Notes: a model not told the origin generated them from the letters alone. Counted from the first letter of the stretch, positions 13,959-21,012 are shown. The stretch: 23,530 nt of DNA from WRDS01 sp964492775 (GCA_964492775.1 CAZBLH010000026.1:1-23530), one strand, 5' to 3'. Made by a program: numbers and translations.

Positions 13959-14819
13959 CTACGGCACTGGTGCTGCGGTGTACGAAACCGCAGAACTGCC
14001 GTCGGCAGCGAACAGCGTGAGGACCCCGCCCGCAATCGAATGTCCAACCACGCCTCCGAGCGCGGCGAGATACTCGCGCTCCTGCGCCATCGCATCCTCC
14101 GGCCCGGCCATCTTGGTGAGCGCGATAGAGTCGGAGATCGTTAGAGCGTCTCCGTCCGTCTCGTACTCGGCCCGGTACCGGTTCACACCCGCAGTGCCGC
14201 TGATCTGCCCGTCGCTGAACACGGCGTTGATATCCGTGCCCGCGATCAACGAGACGAATCCCCCTGCCCCGTTGGTGAAACCGGTGCAGTTCCATACCGT
14301 GCCCTCGAGCGGAAGGTCTATGCGAGGCTCAGCAGTGATGACGACCACGCCTTGAGCGTCCAACAGCTGGAGCAATCCGCCGTCCTCACTGACGCTGAAG
14401 GCGGCGACCTGCGACAGCGCCGAGAAGAACGCCGCTTCCTGCTCCATGAACTCCTCGGGCCCGGCCATCAGCGTCGATGCGATCTGGCCGAAGCGTAGGC
14501 TGCCGTCGCTGTCGGCCTCGTAGTCGGTGCCGAACCCGTTGACCCCGCCGTTGCCTACGGCCCGCCCTTCGGCGTCGAACTCCAGGGTCATGCCCCGCCA
14601 CCCCGCCTGCCCTGCATCCACGGGCGCCCGGAGCGAACCGGAGTCGTCGAGGACCCCCGTCACCACCCAGGCGGTCTCCTGCAACGCGACCGGGTCCTGC
14701 AATGATCCCGGCTCGAGTGGCGACTCCGGGTCTTGCGACGGCCCACCGCAGCCCACCGTGACAGTGACTAGTAGCATCGCCACCCCGAGCAGCGCGGTGA
14801 GGGGAGAAACACTGTTCAT
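13959..14819 (-). CDS. Lipoprotein with two META (HslJ-like) domains
   Basis: 286 aa. The signal peptide ends in a lipobox (VTVGC, Cys24) after a hydrophobic stretch (7-22), so the mature protein should be lipid-anchored outside the membrane. A low-complexity linker (25-45) precedes two copies of a META-type domain. Copy 1 is about 48-163 with GGVNGFGTDY (91-100) and STLMAGPEEFMEQE (115-128). Copy 2 is about 170-283 with AGVNRYRAEY (210-219) and LTKMAGPEDAMAQE (234-247). META proteins such as HslJ are linked to heat-shock or drug tolerance, but their activity is unknown. The usual Cys in the T-x-M-A-C turn is Gly in both copies. Start at 14819 is preferred over 14831 because GGAG lies 6 bp upstream. 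Confidence 0.88.
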   Translation of the reverse strand: MNSVSPLTALLGVAMLLVTVTVGCGGPSQDPESPLEPGSLQDPVALQETAWVVTGVLDDSGSLRAPVDAGQAGWRGMTLEFDAEGRAVGNGGVNGFGTDYEADSDGSLRFGQIASTLMAGPEEFMEQEAAFFSALSQVAAFSVSEDGGLLQLLDAQGVVVITAEPRIDLPLEGTVWNCTGFTNGAGGFVSLIAGTDINAVFSDGQISGTAGVNRYRAEYETDGDALTISDSIALTKMAGPEDAMAQEREYLAALGGVVGHSIAGGVLTLFAADGSSAVSYTAAPVP

Positions 14820-14935
14820 GGCAGACTCCATTCCAGTCCGGCATCTGAGCGTCGCGGCGTTGTGTCAGCCGCAGTCAGTCTCATACCCGGTAGTACCCAT
14901 TTCCTGCCGTACTGAAGTCTGTGCGCCTCGGTCAC

Positions 14936-15496
14936 TCACTCGTGGCTCCCGCCTCCCTGCTCGTGATACCGGGGACGACCACCGTCCCGATGCCACTGGA
15001 TGGCCTCGACCATCGTGCGCGCCGAGCGCGTGTACTGGTTCACAAGCCGTTTGGCGACGATCACGGCGACCGCGTCATTATTGGAGTCCGCTCTCCCGAA
15101 CGCTTTGATCAGCGCGATGCTCTTCGCGGCTGCATCATCCTCGTCTTTGGTCCACACCAGGTGTGGGAGCTCGGGCACTATCGTGCCCCGGCAGACCTTG
15201 ACCGTGTACTCCCACTCCCAGCACAGGTCGCCGTCGTCCACCCCCTCCCCCAACTCGCTCTCGTAGAGCTCGAGCATCCCACTGTCGGCTTCTGCGCGGA
15301 CCACGGCCTCGACCATCACCGCGGCCGCGACCACCTTCGGATCTCCGTCGCACTGTGCCCGTGTGAGCCAGGCATCACGATCGTCACACGCAACGTGCTC
15401 GAGCAGCGCTACCGCCTTCGTGCGCACCCGCGGTCGCGGGTCGGTGAGCATACGCTCGAGCCACCCGAGCACCACGGGGTCCCGTTCATATGGCAT
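14936..15496 (-). CDS. HEAT-repeat-like hypothetical protein
   Basis: 186 aa, cytoplasmic by appearance. The N-terminal half resembles HEAT-type helical repeats: DPVVLGWLERMLTDPRPRVR and then KAVALLEHVACDDRDAWLTR, followed by GDPKVVAAAVMVEAVVRAE. Each unit has the D-P and V/R-rich helix-turn pattern. A central acidic segment (ELYESELGEGVDDGDLCWEW) and a C-terminal helix with AFGRADSNNDAVAVIVAKRL follow, ending in a Gly/His-rich tail. The ATG at 15496 has GAGGTGG about 5 bp upstream; a GTG three codons earlier is less likely because it overlaps that site. Repeat proteins of this kind usually serve as protein-binding scaffolds. No specific family is recognised. It diverges from acuC and lies 116 bp upstream of the META lipoprotein on the same strand. 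Confidence 0.68.
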   Translation of the reverse strand: MPYERDPVVLGWLERMLTDPRPRVRTKAVALLEHVACDDRDAWLTRAQCDGDPKVVAAAVMVEAVVRAEADSGMLELYESELGEGVDDGDLCWEWEYTVKVCRGTIVPELPHLVWTKDEDDAAAKSIALIKAFGRADSNNDAVAVIVAKRLVNQYTRSARTMVEAIQWHRDGGRPRYHEQGGGSHE

Positions 15497-15544
15497 CCAA
15501 ACCACCTCGGCGCCAGTCTGCCACCCGACTCTGACATGGACGGT

Positions 15545-15573
15545 TTGAGCCGCTCCGGCACTTGGGATTAACT
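15545..15573 (+). promoter_or_regulatory. Candidate promoter for the deacetylase gene
   Basis: TTGAGC (15545-15550), a 17-bp spacer, and TTAACT (15568-15573). The transcript would start near 15580, leaving about 20 nt before the ATG with AGAGGAC in it. The -10 match is poor. Confidence 0.4.
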
Positions 15574-15600
15574 AGGAGTCTCCGAACCAGAGGACTGCCG

Positions 15601-16842
15601 ATGGCCCTTCTCGCTTACAACCCCGAGTCGACCCGGTACCGCTTCGACCAGGACCACCCCTTGCGGCCCGAACGCTTCTCTCTCGCCGTCGACCTGATGA
15701 GCGCGTGGGGTCTGCTTGCCGAGAAGAGTGCGATCACACCGGCCGACTCCGCTGATCCCGCGCAGCCGCGAGCCCATTGGGTAAGTCCGGCGATGGCCAC
15801 CGAAGAGGACCTCTTCGTCGTGCACACAAAGGCGTATGTGGCGAACGTGCAGGCTGCCTCGGCTTATTCGGCAACCATGGCCGAGATGGGCGCCGCGCGC
15901 GGCCTCCCCACCTACCACGGTATGGGTATCGGAATCGGCGACACGCCCCCGTTCGATGGGATGCACGAGGCTGCCCTCCTCGCCGTCGGTGGGACGATCG
16001 CTGCTGTCGAAGCCGTGCTCTCGGGCGCACATGATCGCGCGTTCGCGCCGGCGGGCGGGCTGCACCATGCGCAACCCGGCCGGGCGTCCGGGTTCTGCAT
16101 CTACAACGACTGCGCCGTGGCCATCGCTCGCGCCATCAGGAACCAGCCCGGACTTCGCGTGGTCTACCTCGACATCGACGGGCACCACGGTGATGGGGTC
16201 GAGGCAGCCTTCGCCGAACGCGACGACGTCCTGACCATCTCGGTCCACGAGAGCGGGCGCCACCTGTTCCCCGGCACCGGCAGCGCCGGCGACATCGGGA
16301 CGGGGGCGGGCCGAGGGTTCGCCCTGAACCTACCATTGCCGATGCTTGCCGACCCCGCCTGCTACGACCTGGCCTGCGAGGAGTTCGTGGCACCCGCCCT
16401 GCGGGCCTTCAGGCCCGACCTGCTCGTCATCCAGGGAGGAGCCGACACGCACCGGGCAGATCCCCTGACCCACCTCTACCAGTCGGTCGCGGGGTACGTG
16501 CGCTTGATCGGCCGGCTGACTGGGCTCGCCGAGGAGGTCACCGACGGCCGCTTCGTGCTCACGGGCGGCGGCGGGTACCGCACCTACTCGGAGGTGCCGA
16601 GGATGTGGGCCGCCGCGATGGCGGTACTTCTCGGCAGGGAGGTCCCAGCGGAGCTGCCTGAGGAGTGGATCGCGCTCGCTCGGAACGCGCAGGGGTCTTC
16701 ACCCGAAGAAGCGCCGAACAGCACACAGACGTTCGACGAAAGGCTACGCGAGCTCGACGAGGCCAAGCGTGCCGAGGTGCTCGAAGCTACGTGGGAGTCG
16801 ATTCGTGCCGTGCGGAAGGCATCGCCACTGCTCGGCTCCTGA
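15601..16842 (+). CDS. acuC: AcuC-type zinc deacetylase (class I histone deacetylase family)
   Basis: 413 aa. Removes acetyl groups from protein lysines; in Bacillus, AcuC reactivates acetyl-CoA synthetase. Motifs are in order: HPLRPERF near the N-terminus (19-26), HH in GGLHHAQPG (His155-156), the zinc-binding DIDGHHGDG (Asp193, His195), QGGADTHRADPL with the third zinc ligand (Asp282), and the catalytic tyrosine in GGGGY (Tyr326). All catalytic positions known from HDAC8 have counterparts. ATG 15601 has AGAGGA about 7 bp upstream; the longer frame back to 15562 lacks support. No acuA, acuB or acetyl-CoA synthetase gene is adjacent, so the substrate is inferred only from family. A C-terminal helical tail (about 370-405) is rich in Glu/Arg. 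Confidence 0.92.
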   Translation: MALLAYNPESTRYRFDQDHPLRPERFSLAVDLMSAWGLLAEKSAITPADSADPAQPRAHWVSPAMATEEDLFVVHTKAYVANVQAASAYSATMAEMGAARGLPTYHGMGIGIGDTPPFDGMHEAALLAVGGTIAAVEAVLSGAHDRAFAPAGGLHHAQPGRASGFCIYNDCAVAIARAIRNQPGLRVVYLDIDGHHGDGVEAAFAERDDVLTISVHESGRHLFPGTGSAGDIGTGAGRGFALNLPLPMLADPACYDLACEEFVAPALRAFRPDLLVIQGGADTHRADPLTHLYQSVAGYVRLIGRLTGLAEEVTDGRFVLTGGGGYRTYSEVPRMWAAAMAVLLGREVPAELPEEWIALARNAQGSSPEEAPNSTQTFDERLRELDEAKRAEVLEATWESIRAVRKASPLLGS

Positions 16843-16865
16843 GAGCCGAGCGACTGAGCGAGTTG

Positions 16866-17117
16866 CTAGCAGGCTGCGGCAGCGAGATCGTACAGGAAGA
16901 GCTCGCGGACCTTCCTGACCGTGGACTCGACCGCAGCCTCGGAGGCGACGCATCCGATGGCTTCGCGAAGCGATACCTCAAGCGCGGCCAGGTCGTGGAC
17001 GCTGGGGCCCGCCGAGAGCGTGCTGTTCCCTGAGGCAGCTGTGCCGAGATACGCGGACGCGCCAAGTACGCTCGCCGTCGGAACACTCACCGTCATCGCG
17101 TCTGCTCTGGAACCCAC
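16866..17117 (-). CDS. Small hypothetical protein (83 aa)
   Basis: GTG start at 17117 with AGGTGAG about 6 bp upstream, and the frame is open to 16866. The N-terminal half is Ala/Ser/Thr/Gly-rich (VPTASVLGASAYLGTAASGN) and the second half is a likely amphipathic helical pair (HDLAALEVSLREAIGCVAS, then ESTVRKVRELFLYDLAAAAC). It ends in a cysteine. It is convergent with acuC (23 bp between stops) and follows the helicase gene by 113 bp. No family is recognised. A longer plus-strand frame overlaps it, but its composition looks like an antisense shadow. Reality of the gene is moderately likely only. Confidence 0.5.
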   Translation of the reverse strand: MGSRADAMTVSVPTASVLGASAYLGTAASGNSTLSAGPSVHDLAALEVSLREAIGCVASEAAVESTVRKVRELFLYDLAAAAC

Positions 17118-17230
17118 GCTCGTCTCACCTGTCCCTGGGAGTCCGGAATCGCAACTCTTGCCTACAGGTTCTATCGGCAGGAACCGCTCCCGACGATAGG
17201 GTCAAACACGTGGGACATGCCGGACGCGCC

Positions 17231-18538
17231 TTAGCTCGCTTGGCGCGTGCTGTTTCCAGCGCGCCCCGAACCGCCGCGCCTGCTTCGGTGCCGACGCCTC
17301 GGCTGCTGACCGTCGCCCTGGCCCTTCGCGCCCTGGATCTTCCCGCCGTGGGTCCTGGCGCCATTCCCGCCACGACCGCGGGGCGTCACGTCACGCTCGG
17401 GATCTGGGATGATGCGCGCCTCGTGGTACTCGAACCCGTCGACATCCTCGCAGGCGAGCGGCGTGCCCAGGACCTTCTCGATCTCGCGCAGCGTATCGTG
17501 CTCGGTCTCGTCGACGAACGTGATCGCGGCGCCCTGGGCACCGGCGCGAGCGGTACGCCCGATGCGGTGCACGTAGTCCTCGGCGGTATTGGGGATGTCG
17601 TAGTTCACGACGTGGCTGATCTCGTCGACATCGATGCCGCGGCTCGCGACGTCGGTCGCGACGAGTACGTCGTGGCGACCGCGCTTGAAGCCCTCAAGCG
17701 CCGTCTGGCGCTGCGACTGGCTGCGGCCCCCGTGGATCGCCGAGGAGTTCACGCCTGCACGCGACAGCTGCCGAGCAAGGCGGTCGGCGCGGTGCTTGGT
17801 GCGCGTAAACACGAGCGTGCGTGCATGGCCGCCGTCGCGCAGCATCTTCACGAGCAGGTCGGTCTTCTGTGCCCGCGCGACGGGATAGAGCGCCTGCTCG
17901 ATACGGTCGACAGGCCGGGTCGGTGGCGAGACCTCGACGCGGACCGGCTCGTCGAGGATCGATTCGACGATGCGCACGACCTGCGGATCCATCGTTGCCG
18001 AGAAGAGCAGGTTCTGGCGCTCTTCAGGCAGAAGCGAGAGCACACGGCGGACGTCGGGCCAGAAGCCCATATCGAGCATGCGGTCCGCCTCGTCGAGAAC
18101 GAGCGTCTCGACGCGGGAAAGGTCTACGACACCCCGGCCATGCAGGTCAAGCAGGCGGCCGGGGCATGCGACCAGCACGTCAACGCCGCGCCGGAGCTTG
18201 TCGATCTGGGGCTGGATGCCCACGCCACCGAACACGACCGCGACCTTGTGGTGCGAGCGCTTCGAGGCGACGCGTGCAACCTCGGCGATCTGCAGCGCAA
18301 GCTCGCGAGTGGGGGTCACCACGAGCGCTTTGATGCCCTGCCGGGTGGGGGTGCGCTGCAGCAACGGCAGCACGAAGGCCGCGGTCTTGCCGGTACCCGT
18401 CTGCGCGACGCCGACGACATCGCGGCCAGCGAGGACATGCGGAATGGCTTCAGCCTGAATGGGGCTCGGCTTCTGGTAGCCAAGAGCGTCGACGCCCGCA
18501 AGCAGGCGCGGCTCAAGGCCGAGTGAACTGAAAGGCAT
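17231..18538 (-). CDS. DEAD-box ATP-dependent RNA helicase (RhlE-like)
   Basis: 435 aa. ATP-driven unwinding of short RNA duplexes in ribosome assembly or mRNA decay. The Q motif has Phe3 and GYQKPSPIQ (20-28). Motif I is AQTGTGKT (45-52), Ia PTREL (76-80), Ib PGR (126-128), II DEAD (149-152), III SAT (180-182). Motif V contains ATDVASRGID (294-303) and motif VI HRIGRTAR (324-331). The C-terminal tail after ~375 is basic and Gly/Arg-rich, as in RhlE-type enzymes, and probably binds RNA non-specifically. AGGAG lies 10 bp before the ATG. The leader appears long (about 115 nt) and folds into hairpins, which suggests post-transcriptional control. A helicase of this length without an extra structured domain is typical of RhlE. 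Confidence 0.95.
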   Translation of the reverse strand: MPFSSLGLEPRLLAGVDALGYQKPSPIQAEAIPHVLAGRDVVGVAQTGTGKTAAFVLPLLQRTPTRQGIKALVVTPTRELALQIAEVARVASKRSHHKVAVVFGGVGIQPQIDKLRRGVDVLVACPGRLLDLHGRGVVDLSRVETLVLDEADRMLDMGFWPDVRRVLSLLPEERQNLLFSATMDPQVVRIVESILDEPVRVEVSPPTRPVDRIEQALYPVARAQKTDLLVKMLRDGGHARTLVFTRTKHRADRLARQLSRAGVNSSAIHGGRSQSQRQTALEGFKRGRHDVLVATDVASRGIDVDEISHVVNYDIPNTAEDYVHRIGRTARAGAQGAAITFVDETEHDTLREIEKVLGTPLACEDVDGFEYHEARIIPDPERDVTPRGRGGNGARTHGGKIQGAKGQGDGQQPRRRHRSRRGGSGRAGNSTRQAS

Positions 18539-18558
18539 ATGTGGTTGTCTCCTGTGTG

Positions 18559-18585
18559 AGCGCGGCCGTCCTTGAAAGGCGCGCT
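18559..18585 (-). promoter_or_regulatory. Leader hairpin next to the helicase ribosome-binding site
   Basis: AGCGCG-G-CC (18559-18567) can pair with GGCGCGCT (18578-18585), 8 pairs with a one-base bulge and a 10-base loop. On the minus-strand transcript it ends 5 nt before the AGGAG of the helicase gene, so its folding could affect ribosome access. Confidence 0.45.
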
Positions 18586-18589
18586 AGGT

Positions 18590-18623
18590 GGCAGACGCAG
18601 TTGGTTATCGGTGCGTGTCTGCC
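18590..18623 (-). promoter_or_regulatory. Strong hairpin in the helicase 5' leader
   Basis: GGCAGACGCA (18590-18599) pairs with TGCG-TG-TCTGCC (18612-18623): ten pairs interrupted by a two-base bulge, with a 12-base loop. It lies between the TATACT promoter and the start codon on the minus-strand message. No T-run follows, so it is a leader structure rather than an intrinsic terminator. Confidence 0.5.
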
Positions 18624-18659
18624 GCACATCGGACAACTGGGCCTTGGGTGGTCGGGGCA

Positions 18660-18665
18660 AGTATA
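18660..18665 (-). promoter_or_regulatory. Extended -10 promoter element for the RNA helicase
   Basis: On the minus strand TGCTATACT gives a TATACT -10 with an upstream TG extension. No good -35 is present, which is normal for extended -10 promoters. A start near 18652 yields a leader of about 115 nt. Confidence 0.55.
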
Positions 18666-18677
18666 GCAAATCCTGGG

Positions 18678-18718
18678 CCGAGCCGCGTTTCGTACCATCA
18701 GCACACAGGTCGGCTCGG
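18678..18718. terminator. Inverted repeat after ridA (possible terminator)
   Basis: CCGAGCCG (18678-18685) and CGGCTCGG (18711-18718) are perfect 8-bp inverted repeats with a 25-bp loop, located between the ridA stop and the helicase promoter. No T-run follows on the minus strand, so a role in ending the degV-ridA transcript is only possible. Confidence 0.35.
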
Positions 18719-18744
18719 TGCGACCAGCTGTTCAGCCCGTCACA

Positions 18745-19203
18745 TCACTCGTATTCGAAGATCGCCTCAATCTCGACGGCGATGCCACCAGGGAGCGACG
18801 GGGCTCCGACCGCGGAGCGTGCGTGCTTGCCTGCCTCGCCGAAGACATCGACGAACAGATCGGAGCAGCCGTTGATGACCGACGGGTGCGCGGTGAACTC
18901 CGGTGTCGCGTTCACGAACCCGAGCACTTTCACCACGTTCGTGATGCGGTCGAGACTCCCGAGCTCCTGCCGCAGCGTCGCCAGGATCTCGAGGCCCACG
19001 TAGCGCGCGACCTGTTTGGCCTCCTCGGCGTCCATGTCGTCGCCGACACGGCCGGTGACCAGCGAGCCATCGGCGCGGATCGGGCCATGGCCCGCAGTGA
19101 ACGCCAGGTTCCCGGTGGTCTTCAGAATCACGTACGAGCCCATGGCCCTGGGCGGTGCGGGCAGTTCCAGCCCGAGTTCGATCATGCGCGCCTCTGCAGA
19201 CAT
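18745..19203 (-). CDS. RidA/YjgF-family protein
   Basis: 152 aa, longer than the ~128-aa RidA archetype. Matches the YjgF-like subgroup with an N-terminal AxxRxxELGLELPAPPR-type opening, GNLAFTAGHGP (31-41) and GRVGDDMDAEEAKQ (51-64). Toward the C-terminus lie HARSAVGAPSLPGG (127-140) with the conserved Arg129, and VEIEAIFEYE (143-152). RidA proteins hydrolyse reactive enamine/imine intermediates made by PLP enzymes. This subgroup keeps the carboxylate-binding arginine, but its substrate is not established. GGAGGG lies 3-4 bp before the ATG. It follows the degV-family gene by 35 bp on the same strand and is probably cotranscribed with it. The cell location is cytoplasmic, and a trimer is expected from the family. 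Confidence 0.88.
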   Translation of the reverse strand: MSAEARMIELGLELPAPPRAMGSYVILKTTGNLAFTAGHGPIRADGSLVTGRVGDDMDAEEAKQVARYVGLEILATLRQELGSLDRITNVVKVLGFVNATPEFTAHPSVINGCSDLFVDVFGEAGKHARSAVGAPSLPGGIAVEIEAIFEYE

Positions 19204-19238
19204 CGACCCTCCCTCTCGTGCGCTTTCGGCGTACCGCC

Positions 19239-20099
19239 TTAGCGCAACGGCTCCTCAGTCTCGTACACCACACCCACGGCAGGCCCGACATGCAAGCCGA
19301 TGACCGGCCCGACCGGAATCACCGACACAGTCGCGCCAACGATCCCGTCGACCACCTCGCGGGCGAACCGGGTCGCGGCATCGATATCAACTATCCCGTG
19401 CACCACCGCGCGTCTTAGGCCGTAGCGCTCGATATCGGCACGTAGGCGCGCCGCGATCTCGGTGAGGGCCTTAGCTTGCGTGCGGACCTTGGCTGCCACC
19501 GCAACCTCGCCGTCCTCCACGGTGAGAATCGGAACTATGCTCAGGAGGCTGCCGAGAAGGGCGGAGGCGCCTGAGATCCGACCGCCGCGCGCGAGGTACT
19601 CAAGCCCCTCAGGTGCGAACAGGAACCGGGTGCGGCGCATGACCTCGCGGGCAGCCTTCGCGCACTCGGCGAGCGTACCGCCCTCTGCCGCCTTCTCGGC
19701 GGCCGCGAGAACGGCGTACCCTTCCTGCATGCAGTTGGACTGCGTGTCGAGCACCTCGATCCGGGCGTCCGGCACACGTTCGCGCGCGATCGACGCAGCG
19801 AGCTCGGCCGAGTGCGCCGTGCCGCTCATCTTCGCCGAGAGGAAGACGCCAAGCACATCGAAGCCTTCGCCGGCCTTTGCCGCAAACACCTCGGCAAGCT
19901 CCTCGGGAGAGGGCTGAGACGACGTCGGGATGTCGCGTTTGTCGGCGAGACGCCGATAGAAGCGGTCCAGGTCGATCTCGGTCTCCGCACGCATCGCATC
20001 GTGATCGTGGACGAACAGCGGAACGCGCGCCACGTTGAGCGCCTCGAGCTGCTCAGCGGGGATATAGTTGGTCGAATCGGTGACGATGCGTACGGGCAC
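19239..20099 (-). CDS. DegV-family fatty-acid-binding protein
   Basis: 286 aa from GTG at 20099. Begins PVRIVTDSTNYIP, the universal DegV opening. It continues with IPTSSQPSPEEL (58-69), whose Ser/Thr residues contact the lipid carboxylate, and VFLSAKMSGTAHSA (85-98), the second lipid-binding loop. It also has EYLARGGRISGASALLGSLL and a C-terminal IPVGPVIGLHVGPAVGVVY, both characteristic. DegV/FakB proteins bind fatty acids and can present them to the FakA kinase for phospholipid synthesis; no fakA is visible here. An ATG three codons upstream (20108) is possible, but its AAAGG would be only about 1 bp away, whereas it is 9 bp from the GTG. Diverges from rpiA, with a shared promoter region. 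Confidence 0.92.
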   Translation of the reverse strand: MPVRIVTDSTNYIPAEQLEALNVARVPLFVHDHDAMRAETEIDLDRFYRRLADKRDIPTSSQPSPEELAEVFAAKAGEGFDVLGVFLSAKMSGTAHSAELAASIARERVPDARIEVLDTQSNCMQEGYAVLAAAEKAAEGGTLAECAKAAREVMRRTRFLFAPEGLEYLARGGRISGASALLGSLLSIVPILTVEDGEVAVAAKVRTQAKALTEIAARLRADIERYGLRRAVVHGIVDIDAATRFAREVVDGIVGATVSVIPVGPVIGLHVGPAVGVVYETEEPLR

Positions 20100-20151
20100 G
20101 AGGCTCATCCTTTTCAGTAGGGGAACAGCCAAGCCGTTCGCGATCGGACGA

Positions 20152-20183
20152 TTGAAGCATACAACCGCATCTTACACTCTGAA
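20152..20183. promoter_or_regulatory. Overlapping divergent promoters, degV-family gene and rpiA
   Basis: Minus strand: TTCAGA (20078+100, i.e. 20178-20183), a 16-bp spacer and TATGCT (20156-20161) toward the degV-family gene. Plus strand: TTGAAG (20152-20157), a 15-bp spacer and TACACT (20173-20178) toward rpiA. The boxes interleave, so the two promoters would compete for polymerase. Each hexamer matches consensus at about four positions. Confidence 0.35.
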
Positions 20184-20220
20184 CGACTCACAGAGCCCCT
20201 TGGAGCGAGAGGTATCGGCG

Positions 20221-20961
20221 ATGCAAAGCGAGGCGATGAAGGCCGCTGCCGCACGCACGGCAGTTGAGTACGTCGCGCCGGGCGAAGTTCTTGGCGTGGG
20301 CAGCGGCAGCACCGTCGCGGCGCTCATCGCGGCCATGGCGCCGAGCACCGCCCGCCCTCGCGCCGCCGTCCCGGCGTCAGATGCGTCAGCCGCACTGCTC
20401 ACGAAGGCCGGCATCCCCGTGGTGACACTTGACGATGCGGGCGGCTCGCTGCGGCTCCATATCGACGGGGCCGACGAGATGGACCCCGACGGCCGAATGA
20501 TCAAAGGCGGAGGCGGCGCCCACACGCGCGAGAAGTCGCTCGCCCGTGCCTCGGCGGTCTTCTTGTGCATCGCCGACGAGTCCAAGCTCGTGGCCAGGCT
20601 CGGCCTCGGCTGGCCGGTCCCGCTCGAGTACCTCGACGGCGCCGCTGAGCGCGTGACAGCCGAGGTGCGGGCGCTCGGCGGCGAACTTCGCCCGAGGCTG
20701 GATGCCCGCGGAGACGCCGTGCGTGCCGACTCCGGAAACCCGCTTGGAGACATCTTCGGCCTCACACTCGACGACCTTGCGCGAGCCGAAACCGACGTCG
20801 AGGCGATCGAGGGCGTTGTGGCCTGCGGCATCTTCGCGCACCGCCAGGCCGACGCCGCAATCATCGCTCGGGCCGACGGTACGGTGGACAGGGAGGCCTT
20901 CACCAAAGCGGGCACGCGTCTTCTGCGCGGGATGCTCGGCGGCACAACCCCGCGCGCGTGA
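20221..20961 (+). CDS. rpiA: Ribose-5-phosphate isomerase A
   Basis: 246 aa. Interconverts ribose 5-phosphate and ribulose 5-phosphate in the pentose phosphate pathway. It contains the phosphate loop GVGSGSTV (25-32), SDAS (53-56), the active-site DGADEMD (82-88, Asp82 and Asp85), KGGGGAHTREK (95-105) with Lys95 and catalytic Glu104, and FAHRQADAAI near the C-terminus. These align one residue off the E. coli numbering (Asp81, Asp84, Lys94, Glu103). His101 replaces the Ala/Leu usual at that place. A 27-residue excess over the E. coli enzyme includes the Gly/Asp-rich DARGDAVRADSGNPLGD region. ATG 20221 has GAGAGG about 8 bp upstream; the open frame back to 20068 is antisense to the neighbouring gene. 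Confidence 0.95.
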   Translation: MQSEAMKAAAARTAVEYVAPGEVLGVGSGSTVAALIAAMAPSTARPRAAVPASDASAALLTKAGIPVVTLDDAGGSLRLHIDGADEMDPDGRMIKGGGGAHTREKSLARASAVFLCIADESKLVARLGLGWPVPLEYLDGAAERVTAEVRALGGELRPRLDARGDAVRADSGNPLGDIFGLTLDDLARAETDVEAIEGVVACGIFAHRQADAAIIARADGTVDREAFTKAGTRLLRGMLGGTTPRA

Positions 20962-20974
20962 GTTGGGCGCGGTC

Positions 20975-20980
20975 TATACT
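20975..20980 (+). promoter_or_regulatory. -10 box for the subtilisin-family protease gene
   Basis: TATACT lies 32 bp before the ATG at 21013. The predicted start near 20987 gives a 26-nt leader containing the GAAGGAAG ribosome site. No convincing -35 is visible in the GC-rich upstream bases. It suggests the protease is transcribed separately from rpiA. Confidence 0.5.
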
Positions 20981-21012
20981 TCTGCAGCGAGTACCGACGA
21001 GCGAAGGAAGCC

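Noticed and set aside
14921..15571. Plus-strand open frame of 216 aa opposite the HEAT-like gene
   Set aside because: The minus-strand frame has a good ribosome site and a repeat-like helical pattern; the plus-strand frame does not.
17140..17200. Alternative hairpins GGTTC/GAACC and CTATCG/CGATAG after the helicase gene
   Set aside because: They are short, mutually exclusive and lack a T-run, so I do not call a terminator.
17210..18526. Plus-strand open frame of 438 aa
   Set aside because: Mirror of the DEAD-box helicase gene, which carries every helicase motif.
20068..20220. Upstream extension of rpiA
   Set aside because: Antisense to the degV-family gene start and crosses the divergent promoter region; the ATG at 20221 has GAGAGG and matches family length.
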